NCBI RefSeq assembly: GCF_041146395.1
Contig: NC_090984.1
Span: forward strand, 82,967,114-83,031,113
Direction of reading: 5' to 3'
Length of the DNA stretch: 64,000 bases
From: Eulemur rufifrons
Lineage: Eukaryota; Chordata; Mammalia; Primates; Lemuridae
A program made the translations under genes and the position numbers. Below, piece after piece: positions 11,999 to 24,051 of the stretch (its first letter is position 1; the number at the start of each line of letters is the position of its first letter). The notes beneath the pieces are model-generated. The model was not told where the DNA came from. It saw only the letters and a program-made list of their open reading frames with translations, and did not search any database.

Positions 11999-12865
11999 CT
12001 TGACTTGGATGGAAGGCAAACATCATAAAATTCTAAGGACAAATTAGCAACTTAGTACCTGCCAGTTTGCTGGCTTTCTCAGACCCTTTCTTACTCCCAT
12101 TTGGTATGTCTCTAGGAAAAAGACATCCAGAGATATATCTTTTCCCTACATGATTCCAGAAACTGAATGGACTCTATGGGCCTGTGTTTCGCTGATGGCT
12201 GTCATCACAGATCAGATGTCTACACCCAGCAAAAGACTGAACCGGACATATAAAGAGTGTGCTCCCCAGTAATTTTTGTTTTAATCTTTCCTTAAGAAAT
12301 ACACAACAACAATCTTTTCCTTCCTAATTTATAATACACATTCCTCTAAAATCAACTGACATTTTCGAGTACTAATTGACAACCTTACCATCCCAGCTTT
12401 GGATACCCAACGCCTATGTCTCCAAACAAGCTTCCTAAACCAAACCAACCAAGCAAACCAGTAAACTCATGATTCTCATAAGTCACTTCTGCATCCTAGA
12501 GAGTCTAGTCCTCTAGACCTTGTGTCTTGTTATTGCATTGCTGAAGTGACTCTTCCTTGTTGAGCTTGCCGAGACTTAAGGAGCCCTCAGCCCCAGCAAG
12601 AAAGCACAGACCCGCTCACTCATCAGTTACAGAGTCACCTTTGTGAAGTGCTAATTCTGGGCTGAACAGTATCAATATGGAGACTGAGTAAGGGCAACAC
12701 TCTTTCTCCTCATATGGCTCTTGCATTCTAGGGGAAAACAAGGCCTACCGGTTTTCAGAATGAAAATGTCCCCTTGATTTGACCAAAGTCATTTCCCATC
12801 TCAAGTTCCCTGACTTTACAAGCTCATCCTCTGGCTTGCCTAGGACATTTTCAAAAGATTAGCAG

Positions 12866-13340
12866 ACTTTATCTTTTAGAACAGTTTTAGGCTTACAGAA
12901 AAATGGAGCAGAAAGTTCACATGCACCCCCATATCCCCATTCACACAATTTCCCTTATCACTAACATTGTGCATTAGTGTGGTACATGTGTTATCATTGA
13001 TGAACCAATATTGATACATTATTAATGCTCATAGTTTGTGTTAAGGCTCACTCTGTTGTACAGTTCTATAGATTTTGACAAATGCATAGTGGCCTATATC
13101 CAACATTACAGTTATTATACAGAATTTTGTCACTGCCCAAAAAATCCCATGTTCCACATAATCATACTTCTCCTCTCTCTGATCCCTTGGCAACCACTGG
13201 TCTTTTTACTGTCTCCACAGTTGAATCTTTTACAGAATGTCATGTTTTTGGAATCACATGGTATGATGCCTTTTCAGACTGGCTTCTTTCACATAGCAGC
13301 GTGCATTTAAGTTTCCTCCATGCCTTTTCATCCCTTGGTA
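12866..13340 (-). mobile_element. L1M fragment, antisense (3' region)
   Basis: It contains 'acagttctatagattttgac', 'aaatgcatagtggc' and 'ccttggcaaccactggtc', plus 'cagaatgtcatgtttttgg', typical of antisense ancient L1 3' sequence. It is separated from the next L1 segment by about 100 bases. Confidence 0.75.
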
Positions 13341-13454
13341 GCTCTAGAACATTTTTATATGTATTTTTTTTTTTTAAATCAGTCTTCACAGATGAGGCTA
13401 ATGCTCATTGAAATTTGAGAACAACTGCTTTAGGGTTTTGTTTCCACCATGGCT

Positions 13455-15640
13455 TTCTTTAATTGAGACATAACTCACATACCACACAATTCACTCATCT
13501 GAAGTACATATTTTTAGTATATTCACAGAGTTGTGAAACCATCACACAATTTCAGAATATTTTCATCACTTCCAAAAGCAACCCTGTACCCTTTAGCTGT
13601 TAACTCCCCACACCCTCCCATTCCCTGCCCCCACTCCCAGTCCTGGGCAACTACTAATCTACTTTTTGTCTCTGTGGATTTGCCTATTCTGGATATTCTA
13701 CATGAATAGAAGCATGCAATGTGCTGTCCTTTGTGACTGGCTACTTTCACTTAGCACGTTTTCTAAGTTCGTCCATGTTGTAGCATGTATTAATACTTCA
13801 TTCCTTTTTGTGGCTGAATAATATTACATCATATGAATAATTTTTTGTGTCCATTCATCAACAGATGGACATTTGGGTTGTTCTACATTTTGGTTATCAT
13901 AAATAGTGTTGCTATGAATATTTGTGTACAAGTTTTTGTTTCTCTCCTAGCAAGAGCTAGAAGAATTGCTCTGTCAAAGGTAATTTCGTATATAACTTTT
14001 TGAGAAACTCCCATTTTTCATGGTAGCTGCACCATTTTATACTCATAGCAGCAATGTATGAGGGTTCCAATTTCTCCACTTCCTCGCCAACACTTGTTAT
14101 TACCCATTTTTTATTATAGTCCTCCACATGACAAAGTAGTATCTTGTTGTGGGTTTGATTTGCATTTCTCTGATGACTAATGATGTTGAGTATCTTTTCG
14201 TGTGTTCATGGGATATCTGTATGTTTTTTGGAGAAATGTATTTCCGGATCCTTTGGCCATCTTTTAATTAGATTATTTATCTTTATTATTGAGTTACATG
14301 TAAGAGTACTTCATATATTCTAGAACAAAGCTCTTATTAAATATATGACTTAACATATTTTCTCCCATTCTATGGGTTATATGTTTTCACTTTGTTGACA
14401 ATGTCCTTTTAAAGCACAAAATTTTTTAATGTTGATGACAACCAAATTTTTTTTGTCACTCATGCTTTGAATATCATATCTAAGAAACCGTTGCCAAACT
14501 CAAGGTCACAAAAATTTACCCCCGTTTTCTTCTAAAATTTTTAGCTCTTACATTTAGGTTCTTGGCACATTTTGAGTTGATTTTTATATATGCTATGAAG
14601 TAGGGAGTTCAACTTTATTGTTTTATTTCAGAATTTTATGGGAGTACACGTTTCGGTTATATAATTTGCTTTTGTACAGTTTCAGTCAAAGTTATAAGTG
14701 TGCCCTTCACCCAGTATGCACTGTACCTGTTAGGTGTGGACTTTATTCTTTTGTATGTGGTTATTCAGTTGTCCCAGCACCATCTGTTAAAAGCTATTCT
14801 TTCTCCGTTGAATTGTTCTGGCACCCTCGTCGAAAAAGCAATTGACTGTGCATGTGAGCATTTATTTCTGGATTCTCACTTCTATTCCATTGATCTGTAT
14901 ATCTAACCTATGCCAGGACCACACTGTCTTGATTACTCTAAGTTTTGGAATTGAGTCTTCCAACTTCATGCTTCTAAGATTGTTTTGGCTATTTTGAGTT
15001 CTTTGAATTTCCATTTGAATTTTAGAATCTGTTTGTCAATTTCTGCAAAAAGCCAGCTGGGATTCTGATAGGGATTGTGTTGGATCAATAGATCAATTTG
15101 GGAAGTATTACCATTTTAACAATATTAAGTCTTCCAATCCATGAACATGGAACATCTTTCCCATTTATTTGGGTTTTCTCTAATTTTTTAAAAAAAAATG
15201 TTTTGTAGGTTGCAATGTACAAGTATTGTACTTCTTTAAAAAAATTTTATTCCTAAGCATTTTATTCTTTTTGAAACGGAATTTCTTAATTTTCAGTTTG
15301 CTCATTGCTACTATAGAGAAATACAATTTTGGTATATTGATCTTGTATCCTACAACATTGCTGAACTTTTTTATTAGTTCTAATAGCTTAGTGAATTACT
15401 TAGATTTCACACATAAAAGATCATATCATCTGAGAATAGAGATAATTTTACTTCTTCCTTTCCAATTTAGATGCCTTTTATTTCATGTTCTTGCCTAATT
15501 GCCCTGGCTAGAATTTCCAAAGCTGTTGAACAAACATGGCAAGAGCAGACATCCTTGTCTTGTACCTGATCTTAAAGGGAACGTATCCAGTCTTTCACAA
15601 GTATGATGTTCCTGGGGGTTTTAACACACGAATTTCTATT
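13455..15640 (-). mobile_element. L1M fragment, antisense, about 2.2 kb
   Basis: Antisense L1 landmarks run through it: 'ccattcatcaacagatggac', 'atttgggttgttctacattt', 'tttgatttgcatttctctga', 'tgactaatgatgttgagtat' and 'gttttggctattttgagttc'. No intact ORF2 remains. Confidence 0.85.
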
Positions 15641-15679
15641 TTATTTTTCTAGGCACTGGCTCTTGGTTTGGTGAAATCC

Positions 15680-16025
15680 TTGTCATCCTTTAAGTTTTAG
15701 CTAAAATGTCACTTCGTCTGAGACATCTTCCCAGAACCTCCAGACTAGACTCATAGCACCCTATATCTATCACTGTTGTAATAAATATTTGTCAGCATCA
15801 CTCTCCCTCCTAACTTGGCCCCACCCGATCGGCACATACAGTTGGGGGTGGCTGCAAACCAGCCTCACATACTGTGCTCTATGCCCCAACTTTGGCAGGG
15901 ACATTGCTCCCTGTTCTAAAGGTTCCATTTCTGCCTCTGTCTCCACTTCAAAGACCCTGCTTTATTTATCCTTACACAATACCAAACAGAGAGTCTGGTA
16001 CTCGGTAACTCTTAGTAAGCTCTGA
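15680..16025 (+). mobile_element. L2 fragment, sense
   Basis: 'tttaagttttagctaaaatg', 'tcacttcgtctgagacatct', 'tcccagaacctcc' and the final 'ctggtactcggtaactctta' fit diverged L2. It ends about 50 bases from exon 8. Confidence 0.6.
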
Positions 16026-16075
16026 ATTGTTCTAAGGCTCCTCAAAATTTTACCCAACAAAAAAGGAAACCTTAC

Positions 16076-16306
16076 CTTCAACAGGGCCAATTTGATTGGT
16101 CACAGCAAATCTAAGTACTCTTTCTTCATCACTATACAAGGCAAAAACCCGGTCCACGTTCAGCTGCTGGGTGGTGGGGCTGGCAGGGTCCCGGGGGGCG
16201 TGCCTGCACACCTGGTAAGTGATGTTCTGCTGGACGCGGTAGGACCGTGTTTGGTTGATTGCACCAAAAGTGAGAGAGTAGTCTCTGGAACTTGTGGAGG
16301 TCACAG
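16076..16306 (-). CDS. NID2: NID2 exon 8: end of the G2 beta-barrel
   Basis: It encodes [20 protein letters not shown] to [11 protein letters not shown], residues 705-781, the last strands of G2. Two N-glycosylation sequons are visible (NQT and NIT), and one cysteine in [11 protein letters not shown]. The acceptor is tctgttgcag/CTGTGA and the donor TTGAAG/gtaagg, phase 1. 231 bases. After this exon the protein leaves the globule and enters the EGF rod. Confidence 0.96.
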
Positions 16307-16539
16307 CTGCAACAGACACATTACACAGGCAAACCAGTACATTTTTAAAAATATTAAATAGACATTTTCACGTGGGGTGTCCTTTTCTGCACAGTTTTTC
16401 GTCTAATTCTTGGAGCATGTTCCCTTGGGAACTTCCCGAGTTTACATGGGGAACTTGCAAGGACATCTCAGGAACCAAGTGGATGCACAGTCACAGGGCT
16501 GAGAGGGAGGAGGTACTGCAATTGTTGCTGTCATAACCT

Positions 16540-16735
16540 GTTACTCTGCGCCGGCTGTGCTAGGTGCCCAGTTATTTCTCACAACAGCCCAGTGAGGCGG
16601 GCACTGCAATCATGCATGTGGAGGCTCACAGAGGTTAAGTAGCCCAAGATTCAAGGCTGGTACGTGGCAGAGCAGGAACTGACACTCAGGTCGGTCTGAC
16701 TCTACATCCCAAGTTTTTAACTAATCCATCCTCTA
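16540..16735 (-). mobile_element. MIR SINE, antisense
   Basis: 'ctgtgctaggtgcccagtta', 'ggaggctcacagaggttaag' and 'ctggtacgtggcagagcagg' are reverse MIR landmarks. Confidence 0.8.
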
Positions 16736-17564
16736 CACTGCAGAGGTGATAACTTCCAACACCTTGCACTTCATTAAGTCTGAAGGGTGCTGGGGAAAGG
16801 AAAGGATCATTTCTGAGTCTGGGAGTCGAGCCCAGGCCAGTCATCTGCCCATTAGCTATTCTGTGCACATCCAGACCACCACTTCCCACCCCCTTCCCTA
16901 CATCTCTCACAGCATCAAGGGGCGTAAGAAAGGCACTGCTCAAACCAAACTGCTGTACTGCAGAACAGCAACTGTGATTGAGGCAGTATCTCACATGTAG
17001 GTCGTGTCCTACAGAACACGTCATGCTTTATACATTACTGCCCATGTAAAGTACACAGAAAAAGTATTTTTATTCCCATGCTAAAGAGGAGAATATAGCC
17101 TCTCAGATATTAAGTGGTCTTCCCCACAGATCACATTTTTGATTATATTTATTTTTTATTGCATGGAGGTTTTTCCAGTGAAAACCAGAAAACCTGCTAG
17201 AGAAATTCTAAAAGAGCTTTAACACTTCCCACATATTTTAAATGGCAAATCTAGGATATGAATTCTTATCTTCTGACTCCAAATCTAACATTAGTTTTAT
17301 AATATTGTGCAATATCTCTGTGATTTTTAACACAAGATGAAATCATCAACTGAAAAAGTTATAAAACAAATATAAATTTCATTGGTCAATATTTGCCCAT
17401 GCCCCAGAGGGTAGGATGGTAAAAAAACTATATAATTATACTACCATCCCTCCCCTACCCCATAGACAACATTGTTATGATTTGAAAGTATTGGAATATT
17501 GATATTCCTATGTATAGCAGCCAGCATTCTGCTCACTTATGATATATATTTGATAATAACAAGA

Positions 17565-17698
17565 ATAAAAATGATATTGAGCCCACATTACATGCCATGC
17601 ACTGTTCTAGGACATTCCATGTGGTAACACATTTAATCCTCATGCTATCTTGTGAGATAGGTGCTGTCTCCATTTCATAGATGGGAAAACTGGTTACA
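17565..17698 (-). mobile_element. MIR SINE fragment next to the exon 7 donor
   Basis: 'atgccatgcactgttctagg', 'acacatttaatcctcatgct' and 'tagatgggaaaactggtt' form a reverse MIR fragment that stops within about ten bases of the exon 7 splice donor. Confidence 0.8.
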
Positions 17699-17703
17699 CC
17701 TAC

Positions 17704-17904
17704 CCGAGTCCGAGTAATGGTAAAGCTCCTTGTAGGGTGAAACGTGGGCGGTGAAATTTGCTGGGATGTAAGGCACCTGCCCTTGAATGTTGGTCTTAAT
17801 GCTCAGATAGTTCTCTGGGTCAAGTCCCTCGGCAGTTTGAGTTATACGAACCCTCTCCTCTCCTGGGTAAAAAGTAACTTCCATGTCATGGATAAAGGTA
17901 GCAC
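17704..17904 (-). CDS. NID2: NID2 exon 7: middle of the G2 beta-barrel
   Basis: It encodes [19 protein letters not shown] to ELYHYSDS, residues 638-704, strands in the middle of the G2 barrel. It has the N-glycosylation sequon NFT in PANFTAH. The acceptor has a long pyrimidine tract that includes about 15 consecutive T (17918-17932, minus sense) before cttctccag/GTGCTA. The donor is CTCGG/gtaggt. Phase 1-1, 201 bases. A MIR copy lies within a few bases of the donor. Confidence 0.96.
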
Positions 17905-18179
17905 CTGGAGAAGAAAAAAAAAAAAAAATTCAGCACAGGGATGAAAGAGGCCTTGCTTAAATAATTACCAGTCCACACTGCCCCGTCCCAATTTCTACTG
18001 CTGTTGGAGATGAAGGAGATTATCTGATATCCAAGACCATCAGCTGTTGGTTCCGTAAGTTCCCCAGATTTTTGACTGAAGAGTATGGTTTCATCCTGCC
18101 TTACACCTCACACTGCTTCTCTTTGTAGGAGCTTGTATTGTGTGAGAAATAAACTCTTGAGCATTCTTGACTTTTTCTC

Positions 18180-18390
18180 TCAGGTTGCCAGACTAAGCAA
18201 AAACAAACAAGGAAAAAAAAAAAAAAAAACAAACAACACCCCAAATCAAAAATAGGACACCCAATTAAATTTGAATTTCAGATAAGTATGTCTCATGCAG
18301 CATTTGAGGGATACTTATACAAGAAAGTTATTGTTTATTTGAAATTCAAATTTAACTAGGTGTACTATGTTTTATCTACCTACTTTTGAC
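18180..18390. repeat. Palindromic dispersed repeat (hairpin)
   Basis: Arms at 18258-18285 and 18335-18362 are 28 bases long with about 3 mismatches ('ttgaatttcagataa' opposite 'ttatttgaaattcaa'). The flanks 'aggttgccagactaagcaaa' look like an old dispersed element whose name I cannot give with certainty. Confidence 0.7.
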
Positions 18391-18594
18391 CCAAGGTTTT
18401 ATTCAAATCTTAAAGGCAAGATCCTAAAGACAGCTCTTGTGCTCTGCAGTTGGAGATGGAGGAAGAACTTTTCTCACGGCACTTTATTTTTCATGCAATA
18501 AAGATAAAACCATGAGGCAATAAGCCTTTTCAGGTGGGGAGGTGAGAAACTGAGAAGTATCCTCTGCACCCTGGCCATCAAAGGGTAGAGTCCT

Positions 18595-18742
18595 CCCACC
18601 AGCAGCAGCAGCATCTCCTGGGACCTTGTTAGAGCAGCAGAAGCACAGACCTCACCCCAGGCCTACTGGATCAGAATTTGCATTTTCACGAGACCTCCAG
18701 GTGACGTGCGTGCAGGTAACAGTCTGAGATGCACTGGCCTAT
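18595..18742 (+). mobile_element. MER5-type hAT fragment
   Basis: 'cagcatctcctgggaccttg', 'ttagag', 'cctcaccccaggcctactgg', 'atcagaatttgcat' and 'ctccaggtgacgtg' follow the MER5A/B layout. Confidence 0.7.
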
Positions 18743-19174
18743 ACTATGACAGGCCAGGGACGTGGGGTGGGAGAAAAGGAAGGGCATTCCTCCCAATGAA
18801 ATAAAATCATCTCCAAGTGCCCTGGAAGTGCCATTTTTGCATCCCCATTTCACAGACCTGTGCACAATAACTCAAACAAAGCCTGACAAATAATGCTTCA
18901 ACAAACTGAGGTAGGAGAACACAAATGCTCCAAATGGAATCATCTTATTTCTCAAAACAGCTGGGAGAACATTTAGAAGAAATCACTTTCAAAAAATCAG
19001 TTGTGTGAGGCCAAACCATCCCCAGCTACCTCTGGACAGAAAACCACACACCTGTGGCTTTAGAATGCTAAACAAGCAAACGCTCTTTCACTGTGTAAAG
19101 ACCCAAGGCAGCACTCCAAGGAGCAACACGGCAAAGCAGTGAATGGTACCAATCCTTTCAGAGGCCCTACTCAC

Positions 19175-19423
19175 CTGTGAGGCTGAAGCCATTCTCAGAG
19201 CCTGGTTTTTCTAAAGCAAAGAGCCAGCCAAACAGGCCTCCGATTGGAGTGAGGGGCAGAAGGGCCTGGGCTGCAGGCTGCGGGATGTGGCTGATGGCCG
19301 TGTAGGCCCTGCCATCGTTGCCCACAACGTAGGCGTGCAGGTCCATGTCACTGAAGCGCACGGTGGTCGTGTGGCCCACGCGGAGGTGGCCACTCACTTT
19401 CCCATTGACTCGATGAGGTGCCC
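19175..19423 (-). CDS. NID2: NID2 exon 6: start of the G2 beta-barrel
   Basis: It encodes [20 protein letters not shown] to ENGFSLTG, residues 555-637. In the nidogen family the G2 domain is a GFP-like beta-barrel that binds perlecan and collagen IV. This exon supplies its first strands, including [20 protein letters not shown] and [19 protein letters not shown]. The acceptor is ctatcttttag/GGGCAC and the donor CACAG/gtgagt; both introns are phase 1. 249 bases. Confidence 0.96.
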
Positions 19424-19819
19424 CTAAAAGATAGCAAATCCAGTCAGCTGTGGGCATCGCCCAGGCTAGGGATTTGTGCACACAGATAAAATAATTCCCC
19501 TGACAACTTCCAAAACTTACTCTTTCGCAAGTCATTTTAATGAATGCCAAACCAATCAATTTTCCATCTATGAAACAATCCTGCCTGCGATCTCTTTTCT
19601 CCCATCTTCCCTCTCTCCCCTCCACTTTGGCTCTAATGAGCTGGCCAAAAGAAGGAAACAATTCTGGATAATCCTCCAACTGGGAAGTCAGCCCAAACCA
19701 GTTAAATCCTCAAACATTTATTGAGCACCTGCAAGTTACTAGCACCGTAAGTAGTGGAGCTGTCAGGGCCATAGAGCAGCAGGAATATGTGCACAGCAGC
19801 CCCAGCCCGAGTCAATCAC
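19424..19819 (-). other. NID2 intron 5
   Basis: 396 bases between EGF module 1 and G2; no repeat recognised. Confidence 0.95.
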
Positions 19820-19969
19820 CTTCCGGCAGACACTGCTTCCCGTTTCCGTAGAAGCTGGACTGGCAGTGGCAGCAAAAGCCGGTGGCGTAGTCCGTGCAGA
19901 AGGCATGCCGGGAGCACTGTCCGTGGTTGTGTTCGCAGGTTTCCTTGTTGGCAGCATTATACGTGAAGA
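19820..19969 (-). CDS. NID2: NID2 exon 5: EGF-like module 1
   Basis: It encodes [15 protein letters not shown] to QCLPEG, residues 505-554, with the [19 protein letters not shown] segment typical of the EGF module that precedes G2 in nidogens. It has seven cysteines, not six, including the adjacent pair FCC; the same pattern occurs in the family, so it is not a local mutation. The acceptor is tttttcag/TCTTCA. The donor is GGAAG/gtgatt, a poor match to consensus at +3 to +6. The exon is 150 bases and phase 1-1, so skipping it would keep the frame. Confidence 0.96.
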
Positions 19970-21289
19970 CTGAAAAATAAAACAAACTTGCATTACAAGG
20001 ACTAAGTGACTCCAGCATCGTTGCTGCCAAGCTTCATCATGGACACAGCATCTGCGCCATAAAAGCAGTTTAGATTGTAATAAACAAATAGGGTTTTGAT
20101 GTTTAAGAGACAGGAATAACATTCAACCCAGGGGAATTAACTTGCTTTGGCTGCCGGCGAGGACTGCCTACCGCTCCCGTCCAGATGGGAGACACAGCCT
20201 CACTGCAGAGTGGGTGAGCTGAGACGAAGCTTCACCCCCGGGTCCGAGTGCAATAAAATGAAAGCAAACCAGTAAGTACGAGTTAGGTTGATGTTTAAGA
20301 AACCACCATTTTGGGGGGAATCAAAAATGGCCAAATATCAACAATTTTATATGGTTCAACTTGATAGTAATGACCTCCTGAGAGGAGGACATAAGAAAGG
20401 AGCTAGCAAATCTGGTCTGTGTCTAACTATTCTTCTCTTATTTTAGGTAACCCCGAACTTAAAAAACCTAGCTGGTCTGCTACCCAGATTTATTTTTTCC
20501 CCTGAGAGGGAAAGGTCTTAAAATGTTTGGGGAGAAGGGGATGGAGGAGGGCAAAGGAACAGGGAATCAAGCTGCTAGAACTCTCTATGCCCTAGGCAGG
20601 GTTCACTGCGATGGGTGTGGCACAAGCATGATTTCCATTCATTGGCAGAGAGCTTGGGCCACAGTCACAGGTCTCCTAGGAAGCCAGGGTGGACCAGGGT
20701 AAGCTCAGTGCTCCTGTAGCCATTTGTTCTATTTCCCACTTATTCTGTCCATAAAAAAAAAAAAAAAAGGAAAAAGAAGAGGGCCATTTGTGCTACAAAG
20801 AAACAGGGTTATTGGAGCAAATGCCATTGTCCATAAAGGAAATGCCAAGGGGGTAGGGTGTGGCTAGGGGTCTTGGATGGACAGGAGGGGGCTTTCTCCA
20901 GGACTCAGGGAATATGCCAATCCCAAGCATGGCCACCAGGAGGCAAAGTGGCTGCACACACCTCCGCCTCCGTGCCCCCAGGAACAGGAGCTGGAGACTC
21001 CAGGAGCACGCTGAGAAATTCACTAGGAATTCTAGTGCGAGACACTGGTGGCTGGCATGAAGTGCCAGGAAGGAGGGAGGATACTCTACGCTTAGGAAAA
21101 ACTAGGTGGTCGTTGTGTTCCAGGTTCAGGTCTGAAGAGGAGGACGCAGGAGGGGAAGGAAGAAGTTGCAAGATCAGTATTTACCCAGGATTCCAGGGGA
21201 GCACAGAAAACAAACTAACAGGGGAAGATGGAGCCTCACATAAGGTAACAACATAGCCAGGATAAAGACTTGTATCACCAAATAAAAAT

Positions 21290-21530
21290 ATAACAAAGCT
21301 AACATCTAAATAGTGTTTAGCATATGCCAGATACTATTCTACAAACTTTGTTAACTTTTAATTTGCACAAGGGCCCTAGGTAGCAGGGCCTATTTTTTAA
21401 TCCCTGTTTGCAGATAAAAGAACTAAGGCACGGAGGATTAAAGTGACTCACCTGAAGTCACAGCAAGTGGCAAAGGTGGGATTTGGACCCAGGAAGAATC
21501 TTAACTACCAAGTACCTGTAGCACGAGCTC
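21290..21530 (-). mobile_element. MIR SINE, antisense
   Basis: 'gcatatgccagatactattc', 'agataaaagaactaaggcac' and 'gtgggatttggacccaggaa' are reverse MIR landmarks. Confidence 0.8.
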
Positions 21531-23134
21531 TAGGTTAGAGATCTGATCAGGTGTTTGTGGTTAATCAGCGTAGGCTTCAACAAGTCTGATTTGAGTCATA
21601 CCTTATCAATCAGGCTTAAGGGTAGACAAGAGCAGAGATTATCCAGATGAAGATTACAGCATGTTGGAAAAAAGCACAAGCGAGAAGTGAGAGCAGTGGC
21701 AGCAGCATTAACTCCTGGGCAGCGCCAGCGTGCTGCTCAGGGACCTGTGAAGAGGCAGCACGCGGGGGGCCGGCAGGACAGACAGACAACCCTGACGCAA
21801 GTGGAAAATCGGATTAGGAAGTAGTAAGAATGAAGTTAGTGACGCAAGATTTGGTACAGAGCCTTGATGGCTTAGCTGACAAATTCCAGTTTGATAAAAA
21901 TAGAAAATTAGGCATAACTCAACTTTTTTCTCAAATAGGAAAGTGACATAAAACTGTAAGGCAGAAAAAAAAAAACAGATCATGACAAAAATATTATAGA
22001 GGTTGCTGTGGAGAAAACTATATATCACTATCTACTGTTGACTTAAGAGAGGAAAAAACCCATTTTGAGTAAAAAGAAATGAATGTAACTTGGGTGTGTC
22101 AAAGTCTCAGGTTTCTCCAGCTCAGAAAATGACAACTAAATGTAAACAAGTGGGCTCACGGCATAAAGTAGCCGTCAGGACTTTCTCCAGCGCTCAAGGT
22201 AGGAGGGGCTGCAGAGGGTCCCAGGCTTTGGGACTCAACCTCAGCTTTCGCTCAGGGGCTCTGTGGAAACTATGGAAATTCACTGACTCTGCCTCAGCTT
22301 CCTCATCTCGAAACTCGGGAAGACTCCCCCTTCCTCACACCTGCATTGCCAGATATCACATTTTAATGTACTTCTGAGCACCAAGGTAAAAAGGCAATCT
22401 GATGCAGGTCTGCAGGGTAGTCATTTTCAGGAAATTCAGGTAAAAATAAAAGCAAACTCTACACACTGCTCTGCCCACAGCTAAGGAAATGAGGGTTAGT
22501 ATTGCATCTCTGATACTTTGGTTATTATGTGAAGACTTGTTCTTTGGCCCAGTTGCTATTCTCAGACTGGGTCTAAAACAGGGAGAGAGGCAATGGAGGA
22601 GAGGCTACAGCTATGGAGAAGTAACTAAAACACAAAGTATAGTCATAGCTTTTATACAGGTAAAAAGAGAGGAGCAGAGTAACCCAGCCCGCAGCTTACA
22701 AATAAAGCTGTGCAAAGGCTTATAAATTGGTTGGAAACCAGACTGTCTTTTTCTATGATGATATTAATAATAGTAATGGTTAGGCTCCCATGAAAGGCTA
22801 TTGTGAGACTCAAACTATGATTATGATGAATTAACTAGTTATTGGTAAGCAAACCTGGGAATCTTTCAAAACAGTTTTTCATGGAAAGCCGTATTTTTAG
22901 GATAGAACTTACCGAGCCTGGAACGCACACTCACTTGTCCAACTCCACGATAGCCACAGGAAGGAAGGAAAGTGGACTTCCCCTAATCAGGGGGGAGTTC
23001 AGGCTTCCTTTATAAGCCTTCTGCCACACCTGCATTCATGCCCGGGTGCACACACAGGTTTGCACACTTAACACTTACAACGGCAGCTTGTTAGGTGAAA
23101 GGTAAATGCCTCTTGCAATTTTTATTCATTCATT

Positions 23135-23860
23135 CAATAATCTGGCACATATGTATTGAGCACGCACTGTAGGCCTGGCCCTGGTCTAGAAATTGGGGAT
23201 TCGGCAAGAACCAAAAGAGATAAAAATTCCTGTCCTGTGCTTACATTCTCCTGGGCAGCAGTCAATAAACAAGTACATTATTTAGGATGGTGGACGTGTT
23301 AAGAGCTGTGCAGAGAAATAAAGCAGGGAAGGACAAGACAGCAGGAGGAGCAAGTGCACTTGGCTCTTTTAAATAGCGTGGTCAGGGACGACCTCAGGGG
23401 AGGATGATATCTGGGCAGAGGTTTGGGGGAGGCGAGGCATTAGCCTCCCGCAGGAGTGGGAGGAGGGCACTATGTTGGGCAGGAAGGGCACGTGGGCACG
23501 GAGGCGGGATGGTGAGAGGAGAGCTGGCCTGAGCCTTTCCCACTGGGCCTCAGGGGTTACAGGAAGGAGCTTGGCTTTCGTCTGAGACGGGAAGCCACTG
23601 GAGGGTTTTGAGCAGAAGAGTGACATGACCTGACTATGACAAATCAGAAGGAGCCAGTGCCTTGGTAGTAAGAAGTGCCAGTAGAGAGGATGAGAAGGGA
23701 ACAGATCTGGGATACTTTGGAAGTGGAACCAACAGGGTTTATTGATGGATTGCACGTGTGTGGGGGTGAGAGGCAGAGAGGGAGGAGTCCAGGATGATGT
23801 TAGATCTTGGTGTGGGAAACTGGAAGGGTGGAGCTGCCAGTTAGACAGGCTGAGGAGGGG
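23135..23860 (-). mobile_element. L2 fragment, antisense, about 0.7 kb
   Basis: It starts ttcattcattcaataatctg (reverse of the L2 3' end) and continues 'cagtcaataaacaagtacat', 'gtggtcagggacgacctcag' and 'tggagggttttgagcagaag', a long well-kept L2 stretch. Confidence 0.85.
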
Positions 23861-24051
23861 CGGGCTTGCAGGGGTTCAGGAGTTCTGGCAACAGCCCAAG
23901 GCATCAGGGACATTCACCCCAGCCTTGACAGCAATTTGTACCCTCAGCACGGTGCCATCCCACCCTTCACAAGGAGAGCTCCATTCCTCCTGGGGAATTC
24001 TGGGGACCACTGCATCAGGATCACCTGAGATGCCTGTTACCAATGCAAGTT

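Larger units (their letters stand above)
8284..16075 (-). other. NID2 intron 8
   Basis: 7.8 kb. In order: unique sequence, an antisense MIR (8975-9215), a C-tract hairpin (9838-9891), two A-runs (about 10720-10736 and 10880-10895), a sense MIR (11790-11998), antisense L1 fragments (12866-15640) and an L2 fragment (15680-16025). No exon or other gene was seen. Confidence 0.9.
16307..17703 (-). other. NID2 intron 7
   Basis: 1.4 kb with two antisense MIR copies (16540-16735 and 17565-17698); the rest is AT-rich with no recognised element. Confidence 0.9.
17905..19174 (-). other. NID2 intron 6
   Basis: 1.27 kb. It holds a palindromic repeat with an A-run (18180-18390) and a MER5-like fragment (18595-18742). 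No exon-like sequence. Confidence 0.9.

Noticed and set aside
13038..15498. Reading frames in 13.0-15.5 kb that look like possible membrane proteins
   Set aside because: This is antisense L1M sequence; the frames are AT-rich artefacts.
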